DNA of 64,000 nucleotides from Magnaporthiopsis rhizophila (Eukaryota; Ascomycota; Sordariomycetes; Magnaporthales; Magnaporthaceae), in contig PYSS01000026.1 in the NCBI GenBank assembly GCA_003049465.1, positions 129,984 through 193,983 on the forward strand, read 5' to 3'. The notes beneath the pieces are model-generated. The model was not told the origin of the DNA. It saw only the letters and a program-made list of their open reading frames with translations, and did not search any database. Shown one piece after another: positions 46,991-58,285 of this stretch (position 1 is its first letter; every line of letters starts with the position of its first letter). Made by a program: the position numbers and the translations under genes.

Positions 46991-48400
46991 ATGTACGAGG
47001 CCGGGTTTCTGTATGGGATCCCGCATCGCTTCCCATACCGAGAGGCCCGTGATGGCTACTGGGGCGAGCAGACGTCCACCCTGAACTGGTGTGAGGAGGT
47101 GAGCTCATTGCTGCCCTTTGAAATGGCCGGGCCAGCTACGGCTCGGAACAGAAAACGCTCTTAATATTCTCTAACACGGCCTGCATGTTCTACTTTTCAC
47201 GCAGGACTACAACTTTACTCACTACATTGCAGTAAGCACCCATACTCCTCTCACGTCTTCATACGTAGGGTACTTCACAGCGGGGGTTCTAATACAAGGT
47301 TTAGGAGTTTGTCAACACGTTCAGCAACCTGATATTCATCTGGTTGGGCGCCAAGGGAATCTGGAACTGTCTCTCCTACGGCCACTCCCATGTCCTGACC
47401 TTCAGCTTTGTTGGGTACATCGTAGTTGGGCTCGGCTCTATGGCCTTCCACGCCACGCTGAAGTGTCAGTCGAAACCCTGGCCGTTACATGCCTCCGCTG
47501 CGGGGTTACCGACTAACCCTTTACTCCGCCCTTCCAGATTCGATGCAGCTTGCCGATGAGCTCCCCATGATTTACACGACATGTATAATGGGGTTTGCCA
47601 CCTTTGCCTACGGCAAGGGAACTGCGTTCCGATTATGGCTCGGCTCGGCCCTACTCGGCCTCGCCGCCTTTATCACCGTGAGCCACCGCATGCCCTTGCT
47701 GCGCCAATCCACTGATTCCAAGCTAAACAATGTTCAGATATACTATCACATCACCAAAAACCCAGTCTTCCACCAGGTCACCTACGCTAGCTTGACGGTA
47801 GCCCTCATCTGCAGGGGTTACTACGTCACGAAGTGGGAGATGGAGCCGGCGCTCCGCCGGAGGAGTCCCGCAGAGGCCGACAAGATCATGGGACAGATGA
47901 ATTCTCTTGTGCTCACGGGCGTCCTACTGTTCCTGACTGGATTTGCTTTCTGGAACGTGGACAACATATTCTGTCGCCATCTCATATCGTGGAGGTCGCG
48001 GATTCTGCTCCCATGGTCCGTCGTATTGGAGGGCCATGGCTGGTGGCATTTGTTCTCAGGTCTAGGTTCGTCTACGTAAAGCAATCCCGGCCTTGGCATA
48101 GTGCTGTCTACTAACGCTGCGACGGTTGTTGCCCAAACACAGCCGGTATGTTGGTTGCTTTCCTGGTCCGCTGCCTAACTGTATGGTGGTGGTTGTAAAA
48201 AGGAGAAGAGAAGAATATACTGATGGCTAACCCAGTGTTACCTTGCAGCTTACAACCTCATCGTCTGGAGAGTTCTGCTCGAATCCTGCCTGAATGGAAG
48301 GGAGGACGATTTTAGGCTGCAGCGCACGACGTTTCTCGCTGTCCCCGAGGTCGTTCCTATACCTGAAAAAGCTGGCGTTGCCAACAAGAAACGGATATAG
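46991..48400 (+). CDS. YPC1: Alkaline ceramidase
   Basis: An endoplasmic-reticulum/Golgi multi-pass enzyme that cleaves (phyto)ceramide to a sphingoid base and a fatty acid. Exons 46991-47098, 47205-47231, 47305-47464, 47538-48065, a candidate 3-nt exon 48143-48145 and 48249-48400 give 325 aa. Family features: GYWGEQTSTLNWCEEDYNFT near the start, NTFSNLIFIWLGAKG, the catalytic stretch GLGSMAFHATLKYSMQLADE with its His and Asp, and the C-terminal metal-binding His pair in EGHGWWHLFSGL. Several hydrophobic segments are visible. Without the 3-nt exon the last join would give G-L-A-Y instead of G-L-A-A-Y; animal ACER3 has two residues between G-L and Tyr. The ORF ends in a short charged tail (ANKKRI). 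Confidence 0.93.
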
Positions 48401-48993
48401 CTGGGGGATCGACCCTTTGAGTGCCCGTGTATGGAGGGAGTCGACGTCATACTCGATATTTTGGAATCATGTATGTGGTTGGCAGAAGGCTGTATTTCAA
48501 GGACCAACGAAAGATGGGGCCAAAGGACACTGGTAGCAAATTTCGGTCGCATCTGCTGCTCTCTTCCACAAGATCATGAAACCAATTCTGTTCGTGAATA
48601 CCAGGTAGATTGAGGATATTTTACTCTTTCCAGAACTTGCTCAGGACGATTACGTTGCGCTGTAGTTTGCTGGTGGTGGCCAAGGCCAAAATAGCATCCC
48701 GCAGAGAACAGTAATCAGCAATGCGGGGCTGGTTTGGGAATTTTGAGCTTGCCATTAGCTTACCCCACGACGACGTGAGTGACAGAAACGATAGAGTAAT
48801 AGACACACTCGGTTCAATTTTACTAGCAGGATCAACCTCAGCCGTCACCGTTCCCTTCGATTCTGACTGCAAAGTTGAGTGTCGGGTCGAGTTCTTCAGG
48901 CACCGGTGCTTTGCCATAGATCACCGCAGATTGTACACAGGCTGCGCGACTCGGAAAACAAACAAACAAGCCTCCCAACCCCCCCACGGCAAG
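48401..48993. promoter_or_regulatory. Intergenic region between ceramidase and prefoldin 1
   Basis: About 590 bp on the plus strand after the ceramidase stop; presumed ceramidase 3' end and PFD1 promoter. Confidence 0.5.
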
Positions 48994-49631
48994 ATGTCGA
49001 TATCAAATGAGGCTCTGCAAAAGGTCAGCCCAAACCCCGGCTCCCAAAACAGCAAATTCAGGACAATAAAAAAAAAACAAAGCCCACAAATCCCTGAGGT
49101 CTCGCATCCCATCTAGGCATGACGCCCAATGTGCTAACGACAAGAGAACGCGGGCTGCCGCGTGCGCAATGCCCCCAACAGCTGATCCAAGAGATCGAGC
49201 TCAAGTCGATCCAGGCGCAGCAGCAGATCACCATGGTCCGGAGCCAGCAGGCGGCCCGGCAGCGCGAGATGCGGCTGGCCCAGCTGACGAGGAGCGAGAT
49301 CTCGTCACTGCCCGCCGACACCCCCGTCTACGAGGGGCTGGGCAAAATGTACGCCCACTTATCCACCAACTGTCTCCGTCCTCACCGACTAAGGACCTGA
49401 AATTCCGACTGACTGACTGGCTGACTGACTGTTGAATCGGCTCTGCCACTACCAATCAAAATCAGGTTCGTCGCAATCCCCGTCTCGGCCATGAACGACA
49501 AGCTGGGCAAGCAGGTCAAGGACCTCGAGACGGACATCGAGGGCCTGGGGAAGCGGCTGCACTACCTCGAGACGACGGCCAGGAACAGCCAGAGCAGCAT
49601 CGACAAGATCCTGCGCCGTGGGGATGCGTGA
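48994..49631 (+). CDS. PFD1: Prefoldin subunit 1
   Basis: A beta-type subunit of the prefoldin hexamer. Exons 48994-49023, 49182-49348 and 49466-49631 give 120 aa. The joins MSISNEALQK|LIQEIELKS and GLGK-M|FVAIPVSAMN are in phase. The beta-hairpin region ADTPVYEGLGKMFVAIPVSA resembles the human ETNMYEGVGRMF segment, and it lies between two coiled-coil helices that begin ELKSIQAQQQITMVRSQQ and continue KQVKDLETDIEGLGKRLHYL. The second intron contains a TGAC tandem repeat (49407-49431). Together with prefoldin 5 about 14 kb away, two of six prefoldin genes lie in this window. Confidence 0.93.
49407..49431. repeat. TGAC tandem repeat in a PFD1 intron
   Basis: About six TGAC-like units between exon 2 and exon 3 of prefoldin 1. 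Confidence 0.9.
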
Positions 49632-50361
49632 GGTGAGGGTTCAGGTGTCTCGCCTAGGTAGTGTGTATGTGTGTGTCGAGGGCGCCCTACCAAAACCCTA
49701 CCTAGCAGGTAGGCGTTCCGGTTACTCCCTACCTAAACATCCATGTACATATCCCAAGCAAAGCGGTATAAAGTGCCCGACCATTGAAACAAATGAAATT
49801 AGAGAGTGCAGCCAAGAGATGGCACACCGAGACACCAGCACCACCACTACCATACTACTACTACGGGTTTTTAAGATAATCAAATGGCATGCTGCATATG
49901 ATTGTCTGTGTTGATATCGTAGGTTTGTTGTTTGTCAGTTGAAAAAAAAAAAAAAAAAAAAAAAAGACCACCTTCCTCCGCCAAGCACGTTTCTTCCAAC
50001 AAATATCAGAAAGCCTCTGTTTATGAGGATCGACTCCTATGCTGCAACCCCCTTTGCTCCTGTGCTGTACTGTGCCTATCCATGCGCGCCTAGCCAATCT
50101 ATAAAACTTTTTGTATGACGGCCACCCTTGACCGGAACCGCAACCCACCCCGTTCGCTCTCTTCGCGGCCTCTAGCTGCTGCTTCTAGGGTATATCCGAC
50201 GGAAAAGACACGTCCAAGTCCGTTCGATCTTGTCGCGAGACGTGAAAGCAGAAACAATTTATCTTTCCAAAAAGTAATTCCTCCCACGCCAGAAAACAGA
50301 ACAAAAAGAAAATATGTGAGACATAGAATGTTCCACCTTTCGGTCTGCCTGCCCCCCTGCT
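49632..50361. other. Convergent intergenic region with poly-A
   Basis: About 730 bp between the 3' ends of PFD1 (plus) and the Ser/His-rich gene (minus), including A24 at 49942-49965. No gene supported. Confidence 0.55.
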
Positions 50362-51207
50362 TCACACACGTCCCACAGCAAGGCGTCGGATCTCCTCCTG
50401 GGCGGCGAGGAGTTCCTCCTTGGCGAGTTCGAGCTCGCTCTTGCGGCGGTGGCCGGCAGTGATATCACCAGTCATCGACGACAACGACGGGACCGAAGCG
50501 GAACCCTTGTTGCCGTTGCCGCTGTTGTTGTAACCCGCCGCGCGCGACTTGTGGAAGTAGTGCCCGAGCGTCCACTTCTGCGGCTTGCGCGCCAGCATCT
50601 CGTCCAGGTCGAGCTTGTCCGTCGCCGCCGGTGCCGGGTAGTTCCTGGCCAGGGGGTCAAGCTGCTGCTGCCGGGCGATTATGCCAGTGGTGCCGCTGCT
50701 CACAATGTTGTGGGCGACGGTGTTGTTGTTAGGGGCTATTGCCGACGTGGTGGCGGCGCCGCTGTCGATGCTGTCGCTGCACCTGCTGTCGATGCTCAGG
50801 GAGACGGCCGAGGCCCGGCTGATGGGCTCGGACCTGCTGACATCGCTGCCGGGGGTCGACGGGACGGTCGAGGCGCTCGTGCTGCTGTTGTCCGACTGGC
50901 TGCCCGACGAGGTGGACGAGACGGACGAGCTCCTGTACGGGCGTGACCACTCGTCCGAGGTCGGCTTCATGTCTGCCGTGCCCGCTGCTGTGCTAGCAGC
51001 GTGGAACGACGGCTGATGGGTGACGGCTGTGGTGGCAACGGACAGGAGAGGCGGCCCGTGGTCAGCGGCGGCGGCAGTCAGAGACTTGGCGGTGCTACTG
51101 GTGGACTTGCCGGCGTGACGGTGGTGGTGATGGTGGCCGCCAGAGGAGATCATCATGAGGGCGTCGTCGAGGGAGTTCATGAGGTCTGCTTCTGACAACA
51201 GCGCCAT
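50362..51207 (-). CDS. Ser/Thr- and His-rich low-complexity protein, unknown function (281 aa)
   Basis: Single ORF from ATG 51207. The N-terminus reads MALLSEADLMNSLDDALMMI and then GGHHHHHRHAGK, with a possible metal- or pH-sensitive His run. The middle is Ser/Thr-rich and probably phosphorylated and disordered. A conserved-looking patch near residues 205-220 reads LDEMLARKPQKWTLGHYFHK, and the C-terminal 30 residues form a short coiled coil (KSELELAKEELLAAQEEIRR). The ORF ends ...LAVGRV; the GTGGGA at that point could instead be a splice donor leading to further exons, but no convincing continuation is seen. No family recognised. Confidence 0.65.
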   Translation of the reverse strand: MALLSEADLMNSLDDALMMISSGGHHHHHRHAGKSTSSTAKSLTAAAADHGPPLLSVATTAVTHQPSFHAASTAAGTADMKPTSDEWSRPYRSSSVSSTSSGSQSDNSSTSASTVPSTPGSDVSRSEPISRASAVSLSIDSRCSDSIDSGAATTSAIAPNNNTVAHNIVSSGTTGIIARQQQLDPLARNYPAPAATDKLDLDEMLARKPQKWTLGHYFHKSRAAGYNNSGNGNKGSASVPSLSSMTGDITAGHRRKSELELAKEELLAAQEEIRRLAVGRV

Positions 51208-53063
51208 GGTGCCAGTCGGTGGTGTGGCTAGAGAATGGTCTTATCTTTTTTTTCTAGTGCGGGCAGCAAGGAGGGGCCCGGGATAATCCTTTTATTTTTT
51301 ACGTTTAAAATTAGGTCCAAGAGGCTGACGGGGAAGTCAAAAATAGCGAGCCGTCCGAAGATAGAGGGCGGAGATGGGCCGACGGGGGGTTGGAAAGAGA
51401 GACAGCGAGATGGAGAACCGGGAGATATCCCTGGACAGCGGCGGGCACGCCCAACAACGGCAGCGCAGAAGTGGAGATGGCTCGGGGAATCTTGGCAAGC
51501 AATCTGCGGCGTTTTCGTTGGCTGCGCGCGTACGCGAGCGCACGTGTTGGGTGTATGGATGGTGGGGGGAAACGAAAGAAGGAGGGAAGGATACAGGGGA
51601 GTCGGGGCGGCGACAGACAAGTCAAGTCGAGACACTGGAGGCGAGCTACTGCTTTTGGAAGTTGACGACGGGCAGTCCATCTATGCCTTTTGGCAGCGAG
51701 AACGACGAGAGATGGGAGCACGATGGGGTTGAGTGCGAGCGAGCGGGACAGTGACGTCGACTCGCGACTCGCGGGCCCAAAACAGCGGCAGCTGGTCCCT
51801 GGGGAGTTCCCTGGGAGGCGCGGGCGCAAAACATGCTCTGGGCTATTTCCAGAGACCGGGCATGTCTCCAGCAGCGGCCGAGGAAAGTCTGGAGCGGGAG
51901 ATCACCTGGTTGTACTCGTTGTATCGGGAAGGCAGCGGCTTACACCTGCCCTTGGAAGATGGGCTGGTTGCGTCCTTCCTCACAAGAGATTACCTACCAA
52001 TGCACACCTGTTCCTTCATTGTCCACCCGCACGCGTCGCTGTGACCCCCACGCTCTGTGATAGCCTTCTCTCCCTGTCATGCCGAGCGGCATGGGGCTTG
52101 AGCTGCTCGTGTTCATGTACAGTCGGTCTGTCGACGTTGTCACCAGACGTCAAATGATATTAGGCCGTGGGTCCGATATGTCGGCTCCAGCTACTAGGTA
52201 CCAGTGGCCCAGACTGGCCTGACCAAGCGACCCCTGTTCTTCCAGGGGTCTCTGCAACCACTGCCGGCTGAAGTGGACTGCCCGCCCGCAACACCCCAAA
52301 AATCGATGGAGACCGACGTCATCCACTTTCGTACTGGCACTTTGTTCATCTACCTGTCAACATTCGTTTGGAAACGACAATGCTTTCTACCTTGGAAATA
52401 GCAGGATATAGGTCGGCATCCCCCAGCTCCTGATCTCCACGGTAAACGAGGAGGAAAACGGTTTGCATCCGGGTGTGGTTCGGGTTCTACGGCCATTCAC
52501 TTCCGCCACATGAAAGCGAAGGCAACTTACTTAGATTAAGATTCCTGGTCTACGGTCCCGGGGTCCTGGGTCAAGCCCTGACAGTTTGTGGAGGGTGGCA
52601 TGGTGGGTGTCGCTGACACGCATATGCAGGCGAGGTTCCGAGACCACTCAGCCACTCCATGCTTGATGGTGTCATCGATCGGATCCAATGCACGATTCGA
52701 TGCAGGCTTACCACATCTCCTTATCCCTTCAGCTGCTATACACCATTCGCAATAGACGCGTGCTCTCTCCTTCGTATGTAGGTATGCAGCACATGTGGTT
52801 TTTACAGGTGCTTCGGAAAGAATTAAGGGCCCTTGATGGGATGGATATGTATTTATGAGGTATCTGTTCTAGGCCTAGAAATCCGTAATACAAATGCTAG
52901 TACTGCTAGTCATATTCCGATCTAGACTCCATTGGTTGTTTCATTCCAGCGAGCGGGTTCGTCGGTTTTCCAGAAGCACGCAAAGATAGGTGATATGCGA
53001 TAATCGAACTAGATGATGTAAAAAAAAAAATAGCCAAGCAGTATGCATCTACCCCGTGTTCGA
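51208..53063. promoter_or_regulatory. Promoter region of the Ser/His-rich gene and 3' flank of the DUF1295 gene
   Basis: About 1.85 kb. The part near 51,250-51,750 is the likely leader and promoter. ORFs on both strands lack coding character. Confidence 0.5.
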
Positions 53064-54323
53064 TCACTTTTGCTTCTTCTGTTCCTGCAGCTTCTGCTTC
53101 TTCGCAATCTCGCTTGTGCGGATGATCTTGGGCCCCAGAGTCGACAGCGGCCTGTACGCGAAGGGGCTGGTGGGAACGAACATGCCGACCTTGTCCTGGT
53201 AGTGTCGGTACTCGGGGTATTTCCCCGCCGTGATGGACTCGGTGAACCACGTCGAGCCCTGGAACAGCAGGACCAGGAACGCCGGCCCCGCAGCCGCCCA
53301 GCTGTAGAGCACCTTTGTGGTGAAGCAGCTCCACTGGTACAGGAAGATCCAGATGGTCTGCTCGGCTGCGAAGTTGGGGTGCCGGCTGTAGGCCCACAGT
53401 CCCCAGGTCACGAACCCCCTGTCCAGCCCCGGCTGCGTGAGGCCGCAGCCCGCGGGCACTTTCGCCGTCGACTGGTACTTCTTCTTGGCCGCCTGGTAGT
53501 CCCACTGCTGCTGGTCGGCGAACCACTCGACCAGGACGAGGCCGAGCTGCATCGAGAGGAAGGCGAGGTCCGCGCTCGTCACGTCGGACTCGAACTGGGC
53601 GGCGAGGAGGACCGGGTACAGGGGAGCGGCGATGAGGAAGAGCAGGACGCTCTGCATGAAGGAGATGAAGGTCGCGTTGAGTGCGTGGAAGGCCCAGGCC
53701 GGGATGTTGCCCCTGATGATTTCCCTGACGCCGTCCAGACGAGTTAGCCAAGCAAATCCCATACACAATCACGCGGAGCCGGAGCGGGGAAAGAAAAAGG
53801 CAGATACGAACGCACCATCGATAGTCCTCAGATCCTATGCTGTAACCTCCTTTGCGGGCGTAGTTGTATGTCAGGCGGGCCTGGGAGCATGCGCACCGTC
53901 CATGTTAGCTTGGATAAGTCCGCGAGTGTTTGCGGCGCGCGGTCGAGGGGCAGCCCGACTCACGCTCCAAACGGCGCTGAAGGCCAGAGCAACGTCCATC
54001 CTCTGGCTCGGCACGCCGGCCAGGCGCGCCCACAGGTCGAAGTGGGCAATGTACAAGGTTGGCAGCAGGCTCCAGAGCCTGTCGACCTGGGAGTAGTTGC
54101 GGTTGGCCTCGGCCGCGACGAGGAACACGGCGCCGAGGAAGAGCGAGATGGCGAAGCCCGAGATGAGCGGGTTGGTGGAGACGTAGAGGTCCAGGAGGCC
54201 CTCGCGCTTCTGCAAAACCTGCGCCAGTTCTCCGGGCAGCGCGTAGAACTGCGGGATGAAGGGCTCTACCGTCTTGGAGAAGTCGGAGCACTCCTCGAGC
54301 GCCGTGAGAGCGGGGAGCGCCAT
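53064..54323 (-). CDS. DUF1295-family membrane protein (steroid 5-alpha-reductase-like)
   Basis: Integral membrane protein with several hydrophobic helices; relatives include steroid reductase-like enzymes, but the fungal substrate is unknown. Exons 54323-53964, 53880-53816 and 53724-53064 give 361 aa, with joins SAVWS|ARLTYNYARKGG and EDYR-W|EIIRGNIPAWAF in phase. The NRNYSQVDRLWSLLPTLYI and RKGGYSIGSEDYRW motifs fit the DUF1295 family, as does the near-C-terminal WAYSRHPNFAAEQTIWIF, which resembles the reductase cofactor-binding region. It ends in a Lys/Gln-rich tail (KKQKLQEQKKQK), possibly an ER-retrieval-type signal. The start ATG 54323 is followed directly by MALPALTALEECSDF. Confidence 0.92.
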
Positions 54324-55555
54324 GGTGGTCCGGAGCTAAGGTCCAGCGAGAGCACGATGCCCAAATTGACGATTACGTGCAGAGTCGGGGGAGTCGTTGT
54401 GATCTTTCAGCTACATGAGCTTCGATTATTGCTGTCGGGGAGTCGTGAAAGGTCCTCGGATCTCATATTCTGTCGCTGTTGTCAGAATAAAGAAGATGTG
54501 CGCGTCATTGTTGTGCAGGTGGAGGCCATTCAGCGCCAAGGGATGGATGACGGCTAAGCTCGGCCGTGAACCATGTGAAAGGATGTCCGTTTCAATTCTG
54601 GGGGCTGGAGCGGGGTGTGCTGCCAGGGGCCACGAGGCCCCAGAAGTTACTTTGTTACAGCACATCCTCGCTATCCGGCTCGCCCGGGTTGTGTAATTTC
54701 ACCCAGCTGTCTTGAAGGTACCTAGCGCCCGATCGAGCCCCGTCATCATTCCCTCTGGAGATCGGGAATTAGAGGCGCTTTCTTACCGCTGTTCTCCTGG
54801 GACGCAAGATTGATCGGTCTAAACGTTGGAACATCTTCGGCCGTCACAATCTTTCATAAGGCCTGAATACCGATAGCTTCACGGACTATATTTCATACCG
54901 GTAGTTCAAAACTCGACGAGAATTGACAGTGCAAGTGCAGAGTTGGTGCACAAACAACATAAAAAAACGAGTAAACACGACGAGATAATCGAACATTTCA
55001 GTGTCAAATGGATATCATCGCCTAGATAGGAAAGTGAAGATCCAGCAGCACGCATCGATGTGATATCAAGGATAAAAAGCAGAGATAAAACTTGCGAAAC
55101 AAAGGGCAGAATAGAAAAAGAAAAGAAAAGAAAAAGCCTCATTCGCGCAATACGCCCGTCAAAAAAGAAATTGATCTCCCCCTAGTGTTCTCCTGGTTCG
55201 GTCAGAATTGTTGGGAAACAGCAAAGATGAAGAGTACAGAACCATCCCTCGATCCTCGATATCTCATTCATTTTCATTTCCTACCCATCCATTTTGCGGA
55301 AGTTCAAGCGAGAAAAAAAATCATAGAAAACATAGAAAAACATGACCTTGGTTTTCAAATCAGTCAGGAATCAAGACTGCATGGCGCATAACAAAAAAAA
55401 AGTACCCTAGTTTACATATCCGACAAGAACCTGCGACGATGCGCAAAAGACAACTGCGACAAAGCTGAGACGAAGTGGTGAGATATAAACAAACGCAAAA
55501 GGTTGAAAAAAGACATAAGTGAGCAAATTCGAGCTGTAAGAAAAAAACAAAAGCC
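54324..55555. promoter_or_regulatory. Promoter region of the DUF1295 gene and 3' UTR region of pacC
   Basis: About 1.2 kb. The 55,080-55,550 part is A-rich and lies immediately 3' of the pacC stop; it probably includes the pacC 3' UTR. No gene supported. Confidence 0.5.
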
Positions 55556-57601
55556 TCACGACATGCGCAGAGCCGGGTACAATGGCTTGGTCTCCGCCTC
55601 TCGTCGCTCGGCCTTGAGCATGACAGGATCGGGCCTGGGAGACGCGGGCTCGTCGACGTACTCTCGTCTCTCGAGCCTCTCCTTGACGTATTCGCGCAGG
55701 GCCTCGATGGTGCGCATGTTCTGCAGCCACGAGTCGTACGACTCGGGCTCCGAGCCCGACGAGTCCGAGGCCGCCGATGAGGGCGAGCTGACCGAGACGG
55801 CAGCCGACGACGGACGCGGCGTGCGCGCGCCCTCGCTGGTCGCGACGTCCTCGCGCGCTTGCCTCTCGCGCATGGCGCTCTGGAGGATGCCACCCGACAG
55901 GCGGCGCTCGACCTGGTTGAAGTTGGATCCCAGAGTGGCCGTGGCCGACGAGTTCGGGAAGGAGGCCGCGGGAAGGGTGGGATAGCTGACAGAGCTCGAC
56001 GAGCCGTGGCGCGAGGTGGGCGAGAGTGCCGTGGAGGACGCGCTCGGCGAGTGACCCGACGTGTACGACAGGTTGCTGGAGGGCGGGGTCACGGCCGGCG
56101 AGCCGCCCTGCGACGACGAGACGGCCGTCATGGGCGAGTGCTGGTGCGCGGCCGAGACGGGCGCGTAGTGGTCGCTGATGGACGGGCGAGCCACGGGCGA
56201 CTGGTGGCGGAGGTCGAAGGCGTGCGAATAGTGCGATCCCGGCGACTGTCCAGAGCTCTCGTACACGGTGGTCTGCATGTGCTCCAGGATCTGGTCGATC
56301 TGCTCCAGGTCGTTCTTCGTCCTCAGGCTCGGCATGGGAGGCAGGTAGTAGTGCTGCGCCAGCGGGCCGGGGCCGCCAACAGGCACGGCAGCCGGCGGAG
56401 GCGGGGCCGGCGCGGCAGCAGTCATGTACTCGGCACTCATGCCTCCGGAGTGGACACCCAGGGCACCATGCAGGGGAAGCAGCGACCGGCCGACATGGGC
56501 GTACGAACCGGCATCAAACTGACGGCGCTTCACGTTCCCGAAGAAGTCGTTCAGCTCTTCATAGCCGCGCTTGCGGGAATCAAACGAGGCAGCGTGGCCA
56601 AACATGTCGCCACGCGATCCAAGATGGGGCTGATAGTAGACAGGGCCATAGGAAGCGGGTTGAGGATGGGAATAGTAGCTAGCGTGACCATTCTGGTGCG
56701 GCTGGCCAAAGGCGGCCGAGTTAGTACGGATATGGCCATTGTGATCATAGTAGCTAGAAGGAGCTGGAGGCACATTAGCCTCAAATTGAAATAATTTGAG
56801 AGACGGTAAAAAAAAAGAGGCTCTGCGAGTGAGAGGATACATACCTTTGCCGGCGGGCCGGTAGGAGCCGCTTATGCCTCCATTCTGGTCTTGAGGCGAC
56901 CGTGCGAGCACCGAGTCGTCGGCATGGGTCTGCGCACGCGGTTTCTCAGACTCAGGGGTTTGTTCTCGGTGTCACGGTCAATTCAGCGAGGGAGGGTGCT
57001 GCTTACCTTGACGTGCTTCTTCAGATCCTGAGGCCGCTTGAACGACTTGCCGCAGAAATCGCACTTGTGAGGCTTGAGCGGCACATGCACACGGATGTGC
57101 GAGGTGATGTGGTCGCGCTTGACCGTGGTCGTCCTGCAAGAGTTCCACTGGCAGGTCAAGTTCAGGTTGTTGGTGCTCTTGCGGCCAACATGGCGTTCGC
57201 AGATATGGTCCTAGAGTCACGTGTCAGGGGAAAGCCAGGACCAACCAGCTAGGTACCACCAATGGAGACCAGCTCGGGGCAAACCCAGAAAAAAAAAAAA
57301 AAATAAAGCTTACATAGAGAGTCTCGGCGGTGACGAATCGCTCGTTGCACTGGTTCCACCGGCAGATGAGGTTATCGTCGGCTCCGCCAGAGCTCGACTG
57401 CGAGGTGGCGGTAGTGGAGGTGGACGGAGCGGGCGTGTTGCCGTTGGAGTTTGAGCTGGAAGACTCGGCCTGCTGGGCCTGTTGCGCCGGCGGCTGCTGC
57501 GACGACTGGGCCGGCTGCGAGGGCTGCGCGGGGGCTTGCGTCGTCGGCTGCGCCGCAGGCTGAGCCTGAGCCTGAGGCTGTTGGGGGGTCGCCGAAGACA
57601 T
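55556..57601 (-). CDS. pacC: pH-response transcription factor PacC/Rim101
   Basis: A zinc-finger regulator activated by Pal/Rim signalling at alkaline pH; after C-terminal proteolysis the short form enters the nucleus and binds GCCARG. Exons 57601-57314, 57210-57007, 56929-56845 and 56763-55556 give 594 aa. An Ala/Gln/Pro-rich N-terminus precedes three C2H2 fingers: finger 1 C80/C85/H98/H103 (CRWNQCNERFVTAETLY), finger 2 C116/C121/H134/H138, finger 3 C146/C149/H162/H166. The join HVK|THADDSVLARSPQ is the typical PacC continuation after finger 3. NDFFGNVKRRQFD and the C-terminal YDSWLQNMRTIEALREYVKE are family features. The exon 3/4 intron ends at CCTCCAG after a GCTAAT branch; a read-through without splicing also stays open. 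Confidence 0.96.
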
Positions 57602-58063
57602 GGCTCTTTTTTGCAGGGTCGTCTCGCGACGCGCGTCTCTTGGAGCTAAGTCTTTGGGGCTGACGGAATCACCTCTAGTCGCCCTGTGGTGGGGGTGACC
57701 AGACTGGTTTGAGATGGGTGGTGTAGAAGGGCCAGTCGGTCCTTTGTTGTGCCGACTCCGCTGTGCTCCGACTGGGGAATGAGTGCGAGTCACGGGACTT
57801 TCGGGTGGGATGGCGTTGTGCAAGAGAACGTATCAAGGCCGGGCGCAAGTCGCAGCGCTCGTGTCGGCTGGCGATTTCTTTCCTTTTCTTTTGCGCGCTT
57901 CCGGGGGGGACGACGCAGAGAAGACAGAAAATCAGAGTTTATCCCGAGTGAATCAAGGAGTGACGGGTCTGGCAGGAAAACATCCATGGGGCCGGCGGGA
58001 GGACAGCGACAGCCTCCCTTTTGTTCATAAAAAATGAGGAAAGGGAGTGAGCGTATTCCGAAT

Positions 58064-58285
58064 GCCAAGACTGCCAAGACTCCAATAGGCCGTCCAGAGG
58101 TGCCACAGATCCGCCGCTCGTCTCCTGTGATGGAGAGCGACCTTGGGTGACCCCAGGCATGTCCCCGGCACCACCACCTTGCCGCCCAAACACGCCCCGT
58201 CAGCCGTCTCCCCATGTACCCGCTAGCAAAGGTACATGTGCACTATGATGGCCAGGAGTCAGCCAAGAATGGCTAAGATCTTGGC
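58064..58285. promoter_or_regulatory. Cluster of five PacC consensus sites (GCCARG) upstream of pacC
   Basis: GCCAAG at 58064-58069 and 58073-58078, GCCAGG at 58251-58256, GCCAAG at 58262-58267, and the reverse site CTTGGC at 58280-58285. These are exact matches to the known PacC consensus, about 460-690 bp upstream of the pacC ATG. Autoregulation is known for pacC genes; use of these sites is inferred. Confidence 0.6.

Noticed and set aside
50099..50365. Possible further exon of the Ser/His-rich gene
   Set aside because: The translation after the GTGGGA point is not coil-forming or conserved-looking, and no phase-consistent acceptor was found.
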